A stretch of 64,000 nucleotides of DNA, taken from NCBI RefSeq assembly GCF_030547685.1, contig NZ_JAUOQM010000044.1, forward strand, positions 286,750-350,749. The letters run 5' to 3'. Made by a program: the position numbers and the translations under genes. A model generated the notes under the pieces. The model was not told where the DNA came from. It saw only the letters and a program-made list of their open reading frames with translations, and searched no databases. Source of the stretch: Gilvimarinus sp. 2_MG-2023 (lineage in GTDB: Bacteria; Pseudomonadota; Gammaproteobacteria; Pseudomonadales; Cellvibrionaceae). Below are positions 53,827 through 62,359 of the stretch, piece after piece; within the stretch, counting starts at the first letter, position 1, and every line of letters begins with the position of its first letter.

Positions 53827-55197
53827 TCAGCTCTTAAGGTTCGAGTATATCGCTTGTAGAGCCCTTAGTAGGAGAATGACGTCTCGTCGCCTTAAATCGC
53901 TTGGAATAACGTACCCTAGATCTCTTAACTTTCTGTCGCTTGGGTATATTCCATTTCGAGCCATAGAGAAAACAGCTTCGGTAATATATTTCAGTCTTTC
54001 CGTACTGTGAAGCCTTCTATTTTCTCGTTGCCATTTCAGCCACCGTCTCCTTAACTCACTATATTCATTGCTGAAATTGAAAAAAAGTGCAGAGTACGAA
54101 ATCTCATGCTTTCGCGCGAAATGAGAGACCCGTATAGGAGGGTTCGGTTGTGACTGGAGTGCGCTCTTAAGAGCGAGGGAGATTCTCCTTTTTTGTTGAT
54201 CAGTGAGGTTGGAGGAGGCACCAAAAACGGGTTTGTCGTTTTTTTTCCAGAGTTCCTTCTCTGTGAGGATATCTTCGTCGAAAACAAAGTGGTCTGGTGG
54301 AATATCAAGCCGATAGCAAAGATCCATAAATGCGGGGAAGTACGGCCTTCGTTTGCCTGATACGATATTGTTGATCATTTTGGGGGCTACGTTAAGATGG
54401 TCGGCAAACTCGACAGATGATATTTTTAGCGTCAACAATAGTCGGTCAATAGTGCGTTTTACAGAGTCAGGTCGTGGTTCTGTCTGTGTTTGGTTTATTC
54501 GCTCGATTAATCTGTAAATACTATTTGAGGCCCAAGCTTCTTCGTTGGTGTAATTTTCAGCTATGTGCTCGAAATCGTATTCGTGTAGGTTATGACCACA
54601 TCTATCGCACACCCATTGCCTAGGAAACGCTGAAAATTGATGTTGAATTTCGCCGCAAGCGGGGCAAAACTCGGATAAGCGGCTGCTGTGGTGTACGCAA
54701 ATTTTCGTCTGCTGGCAAAGCCAGTACAGTCGCACGTAAGGCGTCGACTCCTGTGCCACATCTTCTCTCCAGCAGTCGCTACACCATGCTAGATGCTGGC
54801 GTTGCAAACCGCGAGCAGAAGGATCGTTGAGTGGTTGAAATGGGGTGTAAGTCAAATATTTTGCGTCAAAGATACCCACTGCTGCTGTATTGATTGCATC
54901 AATAAACCGCCTGGACATGACACCGAATCCGTTACATGCCTTCAGTCCAGTAGCTGGAAACTTCAGACAACGAGGGAGGTTCTCTGGAAGTACATACCTG
55001 CTTAATAGACGCCGGCTGAATGGGTGAGTGAGCTCCATCTGCTGCTCAGACTGGCGGCATAGGTAGGAACTCATACTTTCGATATCACCCGCGCGGTACC
55101 CAAGTGGCATAAGTGGTAGAAAGTAAGGATATTGAGCCTTTAAAGGCTTAATGTCCTGGCATTTAAGTGTTACCAATTCTTTAATTTTGAGTATCAT
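53827..55197 (-). CDS. tniQ: TniQ/TnsD-like transposon target-selection protein
   Basis: 456 residues. The TniQ domain has two zinc-binding clusters (CSDCWRED with CVHH; CPACGEI with CDRCGHN, about residues 145-225). It is followed by a helix-turn-helix (VEFADHLNVAPKMINNIVSGKRR) and a long basic C-terminal region with a second HTH-like part (RKLRDLGYVIPSDLRRRDVILLLRAL). The length and C-terminal DNA-binding region resemble TnsD, which reads a fixed attachment site, more than the short TniQ of CRISPR-associated elements. It overlaps tnsC by 17 bases. The target site is not evident in this window. Confidence 0.88.
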   Translation of the reverse strand: MILKIKELVTLKCQDIKPLKAQYPYFLPLMPLGYRAGDIESMSSYLCRQSEQQMELTHPFSRRLLSRYVLPENLPRCLKFPATGLKACNGFGVMSRRFIDAINTAAVGIFDAKYLTYTPFQPLNDPSARGLQRQHLAWCSDCWREDVAQESTPYVRLYWLCQQTKICVHHSSRLSEFCPACGEIQHQFSAFPRQWVCDRCGHNLHEYDFEHIAENYTNEEAWASNSIYRLIERINQTQTEPRPDSVKRTIDRLLLTLKISSVEFADHLNVAPKMINNIVSGKRRPYFPAFMDLCYRLDIPPDHFVFDEDILTEKELWKKNDKPVFGASSNLTDQQKRRISLALKSALQSQPNPPIRVSHFARKHEISYSALFFNFSNEYSELRRRWLKWQRENRRLHSTERLKYITEAVFSMARNGIYPSDRKLRDLGYVIPSDLRRRDVILLLRALQAIYSNLKS

Positions 55198-56293
55198 GGA
55201 CTTGATGCCGTTTGGGTTTTTGGGTGCCGGGCTTCAGATTATTACGCTGCTTAGTAACTTTCTTCGCGCTACTAGGTGTGTAATCCATCGACTCTTGACC
55301 GCCCATACCCACTACTAAGAAGGGATTGAAGTCTCCGAAATTCGAATCATGGTAGACTTCGAAATCTTTGATTGCTTGCTCGATTGTTCTTAAGCGACTG
55401 AGGGAAAAGCGTGTTTTTCGGAGTATCGTTGGAGTGATTTTTTTCTGGTTCATATCGATGCAATAAGCGATAGATTCTTGCAGCCATGAAGCCAGTATCC
55501 CAGGGCAACCCAGGGAGTGATTAATAAGAAAGCCAAAATCATCATTGATTTTTGGGTCTATAGGGATACCTAGGTGCCTCACTAGTGATGCATAGAACGT
55601 CGCAAACTCCCTGCGTTCGTCATCGTCATCGCACCGATATCGCGGGAAGTAGATGGGGCTAATACGGCGGGTTAATTGTTCATTGATATCTTCAAGGTGT
55701 CGTGCCTCATGAGTGCCAAAAAATAGCAAGCGGGTATCCATTGTGTTGGCCCATGTCTTCAGGCGATTGACATTAGCTTTTCTAGTTTTGTCAGGTAAGC
55801 CCTCGACGATGTTTTGGGATTCGTCCACTAAGATGGCAATAGGGCGCAGGGCTTTCACTCGCTTTCTTAACAAGTCCTGCAACTTAGCGATCCCTATCTT
55901 GGGGCCAGACCGCGTATCTCGTCCAATTTTCATGCCTTGATGTATGTGGTCTAAGTCTACTTTCGAGTCGACCTCGTCTTCGCCAAGTTCAACGAGAAGG
56001 TCGGCGAGAAACTCCCTCCATGGAAACGAATTTTCGGTCTGTGCTGGGGCTTCAACTACTATGGGGGGGTGCAGGTGATCTCTCCATCCATTTGATTGCT
56101 TGTCTTGTAGCTTATCCGTTAAAAAATTGATTAGTGTGGTCTTTCCAACACCGGTAGGACCTAGCACACTGGTTATCTCGTCATGACGCCCGTGTTGTAT
56201 TTTCCGGAGTACCTTAGACAGCACGTCGCGGAAGTGATGGTGCTCGATAGCTACACCATTCTCCATCAAGGCAAGCAACTCTTCATTCATCAT
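55181..56293 (-). CDS. tnsC: TnsC/TniB-like AAA+ transposition regulator
   Basis: The start at 56293 (MMNEELLALMENG) lies within the tnsAB stop region and has AAGGTG just upstream; the frame runs back to 56443 inside tnsAB without a site. 370 residues. Walker A is GPTGVGKTTL, Walker B AILVDESQNIVEG, sensor LLFFGTHEARHL, and an arginine-finger region follows (TRRISPIYFPRYR). TnsC links the target-reading protein to the transposase using ATP. It overlaps both tnsAB and tniQ, so the three form one operon. Confidence 0.9.
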   Translation of the reverse strand: MMNEELLALMENGVAIEHHHFRDVLSKVLRKIQHGRHDEITSVLGPTGVGKTTLINFLTDKLQDKQSNGWRDHLHPPIVVEAPAQTENSFPWREFLADLLVELGEDEVDSKVDLDHIHQGMKIGRDTRSGPKIGIAKLQDLLRKRVKALRPIAILVDESQNIVEGLPDKTRKANVNRLKTWANTMDTRLLFFGTHEARHLEDINEQLTRRISPIYFPRYRCDDDDERREFATFYASLVRHLGIPIDPKINDDFGFLINHSLGCPGILASWLQESIAYCIDMNQKKITPTILRKTRFSLSRLRTIEQAIKDFEVYHDSNFGDFNPFLVVGMGGQESMDYTPSSAKKVTKQRNNLKPGTQKPKRHQVHDTQN

Positions 56294-58907
56294 GTTCACC
56301 TTTAGATAGGCGGGTTGAAGGAAGCAATTCGAGTGAGTCGAAATCAATGGTCTCTGGAGAGAAGTAGGCATCTTCGTGCCGATCAGTCGTGGTGGTGAGT
56401 GATTGACCAATATTAAATTGGTTATGCTCGGCCTCGGCCTCATGGTGATGGAGCGTTACTGAAGTCTTGGGACCTTGCCTATAGCGCCGACCATGACGAA
56501 GTTTTCGTGAATAGACTTCCATATGGGCTAACTGAACTCCTTTGTCGTGGCACTCTCTGACTATGACATCGTTTGTAGTGAGCTTTACCCACCGATTTTC
56601 GATTTTCCCCCATATATATGAAATATCGTAAGGGTCAAATTTCACCGGAATCCTACATTTCTTGCCCGAGTACCCAGGCACCTTTACAGAGAGAAGGTAG
56701 TCGACATTGTTAAAGTGGAGTTGATTATTGGTAAGCGTTCGGCAGCCATCTTTGCTGTGGGCGTTGGGAAGTGTAGCTAGTATAAATGCGACTTCTGACT
56801 TGATTTTGGTGCCGGGGCACTCGTCAAATGTGGATAATGATCGGTCCCACCGAGATTGTGCTGTTTCACTTATACCTCGTCGCGCAATATGTGGATGCCG
56901 AAGGTACGCGTAGTCTTTTAGTGCTGTATTGAAAGTATCTGGTGTCCAAGATGCCCGTTTCGAGGAGTGGTGTGATGTGCTTTGTCCTCTCCCAAGCTTT
57001 TGAAGCTGTTTATTGCCTTTCAGGCAATGGATCAGCTCTGACTCGGTGGTACCAAAAACCCGCTCTATGATTGATCCGTGTCTACTCGCACATTTAGGTC
57101 TACGGCGTTTATGCATACCAAGGTCACTAATCGTGGCGTCGAAATAATTACTTTTGAAGTCTGGGCCGTGATCTGCAACTAAAAATAGGGGTAGCCTGCT
57201 ATACCGTCGATAACACTCTCTCAAAAGCATCATGGTTGCTCGATATGATGGCTTCTCGAACGATATATAGACGGCTAGAATCTTCCGGCTGTGGCCGTCG
57301 TACAACGTACTTAGGTTGAGAGTTCCTTCTAGCGGCTCTCCGGTGATTTTCGATACTAGTGTCATTTCGACTGGCGTATGGTCCACGTGCACCACCTCGA
57401 ATATGAAGTCGCCGTGGTAAGGGAGGTCCCAGTTGAGATCGATCTCTCGTGGCTCTGGTCCGAGGGCGTATGATGCTCTGAACCCCTGTTGTTTAAGAAT
57501 GCGGTATTTGACATCAATTTTATTTACACGTTTATAGAAAGCATTAAGAGAGCAAGCTGTAAGTCCGAGCTTGTCACAGTCCGCCTTGAAATCCCCATAT
57601 ACTTTGTAAGTGGACGGAGGTGAGGGTTGAAGAAGTGTTTTCTCTATATGCTGATTTATTAGGTCCAGGACCTCTGGAATTAAGCGAGACTCTCTATTTC
57701 CGCGCTGATCTTTTTTTGAAATTAATCCTATAAGTGGGTCAGACGATAGCTTGGCGCTTTTTTTCCATCGATTTAGAGTTCGGGCACTAACGGGCGCTTG
57801 TTGTTCAGGTGGTCTTTTCAGTATGGCTTGGCGTGTTAGCGCTTCATCAATTTGATGAGCTTTGTATGAGCATAAGATATTCTCTGCTCTAAGACTTTCC
57901 AGGTATCGTGAATCTTTAACGTAAATCTCTTGCAGGCTAAATGCTTGGGTTAGATCATCGTCCGTTAATGTAACTAACCGTGATTCTCCCCTTATGGTTA
58001 ACGAAACGTTCGGATAGTCATTAACGTTCAAGACCTCCCATTCCGCTCCCTGCCACCAAACTGAAGGTGAATCTTTTAGTTGTCTTATGCTGACTGCAGC
58101 TACTAGTTGCTCCTCTTTAGTAAGGCGGTTTACAGCATCCATATATGTCCTGTCGTAATATACCCAGACGAATTCCGGTTGACATAATAGTTGGGCATTG
58201 AGGTCTACAAAAATCTGAGAGTGAAACAGCGCCTGAATCACAGCGGGTTGTGGAAAGGCATCATTGATGTCATTTAGCCTGAGCCGATTTCCTGACCTTC
58301 TGATGGCTTGGACTACTTTCTCTGAAATGATTTCATCATGAATTTTAAGATCGTCTATAAAGTTGAGTAGAAATATGCAGTTTCTTGTGAACACAGGTGT
58401 GAAATCACGATCTGTAGAGATCACGTGTTTTAGACCGAGCTCGTTCGCCGCAGCGACGGCTGGTGGAGACGCATAACCTTGGGCAGTTTTTATAAACCTG
58501 TTGGGATTATCTACAACGGCTTTCTCTAGAAACGAGACCTTTTTACATTCCACCAGATGCACTCCATCCTTTCGTACAACGAGAAAGTCTGGGGTCTCAA
58601 GATGTGTGACCTTTTTTCCATGTTTATTTCTATAGCTGATCTTGATCGCCTCAGGTTGGTCATAGTAGGCGATGACGGTCGAGCTAAACTCGCACCATAG
58701 TAGAAACGGTAGTTCTGCCGCTCTAGATTCTGAGTTCTGAGTCCATTTCATCTTTCGTGAAGCTATTGTGTCGTGGACGCTTAGATAGCGGCCATTCGGG
58801 AGGCGACTTGGCGCGTTGGAATTGATCACCCGACTTATATATGCGATGCCTAAACGCGGTATGACTCGAGTACGGAGGTAGAGTTTAAACTGTGAAATAG
58901 TGAACAT
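56283..58907 (-). CDS. tnsAB: TnsA-TnsB fusion transposase of a Tn7-like element
   Basis: 874 residues. Residues ~60-210 form a TnsA endonuclease domain: AELPFLLWCE (Glu), ETPDFLVVRKDGVHLVECKK (Asp and Glu-x-Lys). The rest is TnsB: HTH regions, then an integrase-core DDE domain with HVDHTPVE (Asp, near 515), FLVADHGPDFKS (Asp) and SIIERVFGTTE (Glu), then a Mu-type C-terminal beta domain. TnsA cuts the 5' ends and TnsB the 3' ends, giving cut-and-paste movement. Separate tnsA and tnsB genes occur in Tn7; fusions are known in some Tn7-like groups. Transposon end repeats should lie just upstream. Confidence 0.92.
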   Translation of the reverse strand: MFTISQFKLYLRTRVIPRLGIAYISRVINSNAPSRLPNGRYLSVHDTIASRKMKWTQNSESRAAELPFLLWCEFSSTVIAYYDQPEAIKISYRNKHGKKVTHLETPDFLVVRKDGVHLVECKKVSFLEKAVVDNPNRFIKTAQGYASPPAVAAANELGLKHVISTDRDFTPVFTRNCIFLLNFIDDLKIHDEIISEKVVQAIRRSGNRLRLNDINDAFPQPAVIQALFHSQIFVDLNAQLLCQPEFVWVYYDRTYMDAVNRLTKEEQLVAAVSIRQLKDSPSVWWQGAEWEVLNVNDYPNVSLTIRGESRLVTLTDDDLTQAFSLQEIYVKDSRYLESLRAENILCSYKAHQIDEALTRQAILKRPPEQQAPVSARTLNRWKKSAKLSSDPLIGLISKKDQRGNRESRLIPEVLDLINQHIEKTLLQPSPPSTYKVYGDFKADCDKLGLTACSLNAFYKRVNKIDVKYRILKQQGFRASYALGPEPREIDLNWDLPYHGDFIFEVVHVDHTPVEMTLVSKITGEPLEGTLNLSTLYDGHSRKILAVYISFEKPSYRATMMLLRECYRRYSRLPLFLVADHGPDFKSNYFDATISDLGMHKRRRPKCASRHGSIIERVFGTTESELIHCLKGNKQLQKLGRGQSTSHHSSKRASWTPDTFNTALKDYAYLRHPHIARRGISETAQSRWDRSLSTFDECPGTKIKSEVAFILATLPNAHSKDGCRTLTNNQLHFNNVDYLLSVKVPGYSGKKCRIPVKFDPYDISYIWGKIENRWVKLTTNDVIVRECHDKGVQLAHMEVYSRKLRHGRRYRQGPKTSVTLHHHEAEAEHNQFNIGQSLTTTTDRHEDAYFSPETIDFDSLELLPSTRLSKGEHDE

Positions 58908-58933
58908 AGGTATCCCTCTGCTCGAGGCTTGGC

Positions 58934-59081
58934 GCTCGTCGATTGGACGAGTTTAGGCTTCGAACGAAAATTCGAGTATGGGTAGCTTGACAGGACTCTT
59001 TAGGAAAGGGATACTGAACCTACAACCACGAAGGTATTCCCTTCCCTAAAGGCCGGAGCAAGGAATTGTTTCGGCTTTTTT
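58934..59081 (+). ncRNA. Candidate small structured RNA with promoter and terminator, or transposon-end region
   Basis: Stems on the plus strand: CTCGTC/GACGAG (about 58935-58951), TTCGAA/TTCGAG (about 58957-58974), and a 17-bp near-perfect stem, CTTTAGGAAAGGGATAC (58998-59014) with GTATTCCCTTCCCTAAAG (59034-59051). A terminator, GCCGGAGCAA/TTGTTTCGGC (59052-59075), is followed by six T residues. TTGACA (58987-58992), a 17-base spacer and GATACT (59010-59015) form a plausible promoter. No plus-strand gene uses that terminator. The right end of the Tn7-like element should also lie here, so the inverted repeat may instead be protein-binding sites. Confidence 0.4.
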
Positions 59082-59108
59082 GTATCTACATGATTAATTT
59101 CCTCACGG

Positions 59109-59459
59109 TTACTTTCCGATTATTGACCTGATTCGGGTCAATTGCTCATCATTAATTCGGCCTAAACGACCCGCCAACCAATGCATCAGCTCGTACTCTT
59201 TCGATTGTGCATGCATAGGTATAATGACTTTACGGTGTGAAATACCTGCTGCGGTATACAGCGCTTGAGATTCTTGCTCTGACAACCTCAACTCGACAGC
59301 GATAGCATCAATAACCGACCTGCTAGGAGGTGCTTTACCACCATGCATAACACGGGAAATGTAGCCGGCATCTATTCCAATTCTTTCTGCTAAATATCGC
59401 TGACTAAACCGCCGTTCAACTAGATACCGCTTCAACTGTTGCCCAAACGGGGTCATCAC
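59109..59459 (-). CDS. XRE-family transcriptional regulator, 116 aa
   Basis: Helix-turn-helix at about residues 8-60: FGQQLKRYLVERRFSQRYLAERIGIDAGYISRVMHGGKAPPSRSVIDAIAVELRL. A C-terminal helical tail follows (LMHWLAGRLGRINDEQLTRIRSIIGK). It lies upstream of tnsAB on the same strand and reads towards it, so it may regulate the transposition operon; its own operator may be the ATGATC repeats at 59552-59568. It could also belong to a neighbouring element. Confidence 0.85.
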   Translation of the reverse strand: MMTPFGQQLKRYLVERRFSQRYLAERIGIDAGYISRVMHGGKAPPSRSVIDAIAVELRLSEQESQALYTAAGISHRKVIIPMHAQSKEYELMHWLAGRLGRINDEQLTRIRSIIGK

Positions 59460-59960
59460 AGGTCACCCACTGCTGTTTTTTCTTTAACCTTCACATGATG
59501 ACAAAAAACGCACAAAAAATCAACAACCCACTGATTTTAAAGGATTTTTTTATGATCATATAATGATCCTAAAATTGATATTGCTTACCTTAAAAGCCTT
59601 TCAATGTACAAAAACTTTCTTAATTTCAATTAGATACGTAATTAACAATTCAAGTTTCTAACACGACTTTATTGCCGACGAGCAGATATTTTTCCTGTTC
59701 ATATTTTGCTGAAAAAACAAGGAGGAGGAAGGCTAAAGCATTTAAAAGTTGACCATTTTTTGCTCATGCCTTAGCATAGTTAGTGCTAGTTAACCTGAGA
59801 GGAGAATTGTATGGTTGGCCCAAGACTTCGTTGAATGAAAACAGCAAGCTCCTACTTCTAACTGAAACTTAATATTTCCACTCATTTTATTTGTTCCGTG
59901 CTGTAAATCCGCGCATGAGTTTGAACAATGCAAAATAAGTTTGAACAAGCACGTGAATGT
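59460..59960. other. AT-rich intergenic region between xre and the integron integrase
   Basis: 500 bases without a convincing gene. ATGATC-ATATA-ATGATC (about 59552-59568) looks like an operator for the adjacent XRE gene. AGTTTGAACAA occurs twice (59918 and 59938 regions) near the end of the integrase. A ribosome-site-like GAGAGGAG at 59797 is followed by only a seven-codon frame. Confidence 0.4.
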
Positions 59961-60922
59961 TTAGAATAGGCTATCGACAGGGCTACGAGCGCCAGCACGA
60001 CGCTGGCCAATGACGTGAGTGTATATTTCCGTGGTCCTCAAGTCAGAATGTCCGAGCAATTCTTGTACTGTGCGGATATCGCTACCGTTAAGCAGTAAGT
60101 TTGTCGCGAATGAATGCCGAAAAGTATGCGCGGTGACTCGTTTATGGACTCCACTGGCTTTAACGGCTTTGCGTAAGTTTTTGGCAAAGGCTGTTCCGTG
60201 TAGATGATGCCGGCAAATATAACCATCATAGGGATGTTGGCAGCGAGTCGTAGAGGGAAACAAGTATTGCCAGGCAAAATCAGTTAACGACTTACCGTAT
60301 TTTCGGTGCAGGGCCGGAGCAATCGAGGTAGATCCATATCCTTCAGCTAGATCGGTTTGGTGCGTTAGTTGTGCCTGTGCGATCTGTTGTTGAATAGGGG
60401 AGATAAGTGCCTCTGGTAGCAACGTATATCGGTCCTTCGCTCCTTTCCCTCTGAAGATGTAGATAGATCGGTTATGAAGATCAACGTCTTTTACACGTAA
60501 GGACAGCGTTTCATGAATACGGAAACCACAACCATAGAGTAATGCTGTAATAAACCAATACTCTCCTCTGAGTTGTTCTAATATGGCGGATATTTCCACG
60601 GGAGCCAGTACCGTTGGGACATTTTTGGGCGTTTGGCGAAACCGTACTGCAAGTCTTCAATTTCTCGCTCAATTATGTATCTGTATAAAAAGACAATCGC
60701 ACAGAGCGCTTGATTCTGAGTCGCAGCACTAACTTTGCGATTAACCGCGAGGTAGCTCAGAAACCTTTCTATTTCTGCGTTCCCCAACACCTCGGGGTGT
60801 CGTTTATCATTAAACAAGATGAAGTGACGAATCCAGTAAAGATAGGTCTTTTCTGTGCGTAAGCTGTAGTGGCGAGTACGAAGCTCAGTTCGGACCCGCT
60901 CAATGAAGGGTGAGGGTTTCAC
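59961..60922 (-). pseudogene. intI: Integron integrase IntI, frameshifted
   Basis: Two adjoining frames (60578-60922 and 59961-60599) together encode a tyrosine recombinase. It has the IntI-specific insertion ALHRKYGKSLTDFAWQYLFPS...HHLHGTAFAKNLRKAV, then HTFRHSFATNLL, LLGHSDLRTTEIYTHV and the SPVDSLF end. They join at a run of five A residues (60622-60626 on plus): frame 1 reads KRPKMSQRYW while the other frame continues KNVPTVLAPVEISAIL. One missing A, or a -1 slip at CCCAAAA, explains this. GTG at 60922 with GGGAG six bases upstream is the best start. Catalytic residues are intact in the second frame. Confidence 0.88.
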
Positions 60923-60937
60923 AGGCAACTCCCATTA

Positions 60938-60952
60938 TACTGTATGTATATA
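60938..60952 (-). promoter_or_regulatory. intI-side part of a split LexA (SOS) box
   Basis: TACTG plus TATGTATATA lies just upstream of intI, with a -10 TATAAT on the minus strand (60934-60939). It ends at the IS terminal repeat. Joined to CAGTT at 62001-62005 and with one TATGTATATA copy removed, it reads TACTGTATGTATATACAGTT, matching 18 of 20 bases of the E. coli LexA consensus. Confidence 0.8.
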
Positions 60953-61990
60953 AGGGGTATCCACTTAGCTCCACCTCTGTCAACATGTAGCATATGACTA
61001 TTCCATCTAAATCGCTTACAGCCGGTCAAGATTACCCCCAATCTTGGAGCCAATTTTGCGGCTGGTTTCACGATGAAATAAGCTGCGTTAACTATTTGTT
61101 GAAAATGCGATGGCCAGAAGAGTTTACTTGCCCCAAGTGTGAGGCAAAGGGCGACCCTTATCAGTTGAGCCGTAAGCGCCTGATGTGTCGCTCATGTCGC
61201 TATCAATGTACGGTTACCGTGGGTACGATTTTTGAGAAAACACGTATTCCTCTGAGAGATTGGTTTGCCGCGGCATGGTATATCACTAATCAAAAAAATG
61301 GAGTTAGTGCGCTCGGGTTGAAGAGCGCGCTAGGCTTGGGTAGCTACCAAACCGCCTGGTCTATGTTGCATAAATTAAGAAGAGCCATGGTCAACCCCCT
61401 TCGTGATAAGTTAGGCGGCGTTGTGGAAGTCGATGAAACCTTTCTTGGGGGGCCGGAGACCGGCAAAAGAAGCTCCGTACAGTACACCGCAAAAAAAGTT
61501 ACAGTTATTATTGCTGTTGAGGTACTTGCGCCCAAAGGGTTTGGTAGGATTCGATTACGACGAATTTCGAGAGCGTCAAAAGAAAATGCCCTGTCTTTTA
61601 TCCAAGAGGAAGTTGAGAAAGGCACCATCATCCAAACCGACGGCTCTCCTATTTATCATGCCTTGCCGGATTTAGGGTATATTCGCGAGAAAATCGTTCA
61701 TCTTGGAGCCAAGGACCCCGCGCATATCACTATGCCCGGAGTGCATAGAGTGGCATCATTGTTGAAGCGCTGGTTACTGGGTACATTTCAGGGCTCGGTA
61801 AACAGTGAGCATCTGGATTATTATCTTGATGAGTTTTCATTTCGATTTAACCGACGCGCCTCCAAATCTCGCGGCCTATTGTTTTATAGATTATTGGAGC
61901 AGTCAGTCATTACTGCTCCAATAACGTACCAAGGGATTAAAATTAGCAAACACAACATATAGTAGTTGGTGGAGCTAAGTGGATACCCCT
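60953..61990 (+). mobile_element. IS1595-family insertion sequence (1038 bp)
   Basis: Perfect 23-bp terminal inverted repeats begin AGGGGTATCCACTTAGCTCC and continue ACC (60953-60975; complement 61968-61990). They are flanked by TATGTATATA on both sides (60943-60952 and 61991-62000), which contains the 8-bp duplication expected of the family. A single transposase fills the interior. Confidence 0.95.
60994..61962 (+). CDS. IS1595/ISXO2-family transposase
   Basis: 322 residues. An N-terminal zinc ribbon (CPKCEAKGDPY...CRSCRYQC) is followed by the ISXO2-like DDE/DDN core: EVDETFLGG (first Asp), IQTDGSPIYHAL (second Asp), PGVHRVASLLKRWLLGTFQGSV and a LDYYLDEFSFRFNRR end. It appears intact and is inserted between intI and the attI side of the integron. 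Confidence 0.93.
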   Translation: MTIPSKSLTAGQDYPQSWSQFCGWFHDEISCVNYLLKMRWPEEFTCPKCEAKGDPYQLSRKRLMCRSCRYQCTVTVGTIFEKTRIPLRDWFAAAWYITNQKNGVSALGLKSALGLGSYQTAWSMLHKLRRAMVNPLRDKLGGVVEVDETFLGGPETGKRSSVQYTAKKVTVIIAVEVLAPKGFGRIRLRRISRASKENALSFIQEEVEKGTIIQTDGSPIYHALPDLGYIREKIVHLGAKDPAHITMPGVHRVASLLKRWLLGTFQGSVNSEHLDYYLDEFSFRFNRRASKSRGLLFYRLLEQSVITAPITYQGIKISKHNI

Positions 61991-62006
61991 TATGTATATA
62001 CAGTTT
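61991..62006 (+). promoter_or_regulatory. attI-side part of the split LexA box
   Basis: TATGTATATACAGTTT is the target duplication plus the CAGT half of the LexA operator, now 1.04 kb from its other half. In the uninterrupted integron this sequence would have lain about 20 bases before the intI start. Confidence 0.75.
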
Positions 62007-62359
62007 TAATGGGAAATTGAACAAATTCAAGTGTAGGGTACTATGAGTAACAAGTTTAGTGGTCTTTGTTTTCCCAGGCTCCCAATTCTAACCCTCTGAA
62101 ATGTATGTATATTTTTTAATTCGTTGAGTGCATAGAAGACCTCGTTGCGGTCTCGTTAAACACGATGGCTTCGTTTTTACAGTGATAGCCTGTAGAAAAA
62201 TATGTGCTAACTCCTTGAATTTGATATGATTTCTGACGATAAATGGACGAAAAACTGGCGGGATGTTGTGTTGTATAATCGGAATTCCGTCTAATACACT
62301 GTTGTACAAACCCGCTGCGCGGGGGTGGTAACCCTTAACCCCAAAAAAGAGGACACGGA
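62007..62359. other. Former attI region and IS91-type left end
   Basis: About 350 bases without a gene. In an integron this side of intI carries attI and the first cassette junction; GTTAAAC at 62155-62161 fits the GTTRRRY core and is a possible junction. From about 62310 (CCCGCTGCGCGGG hairpin) the sequence is the leader of the IS91-like element. The precise junction is not resolved. Confidence 0.4.

Noticed and set aside
53827-58907. CRISPR-associated transposon
   Set aside because: No cas gene, no repeat-spacer array, and the TniQ protein is long and TnsD-like.
58934-59081. CRISPR repeat or tRNA at the structured region
   Set aside because: The inverted repeat occurs once with no regular spacing, and no cloverleaf could be drawn.
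60931-62013. Longer (about 45-bp) terminal inverted repeats for the IS1595 element
   Set aside because: The outer inverted symmetry comes from the palindromic LexA box in the target; direct duplication TATGTATATA sets the IS ends at 60953 and 61990.
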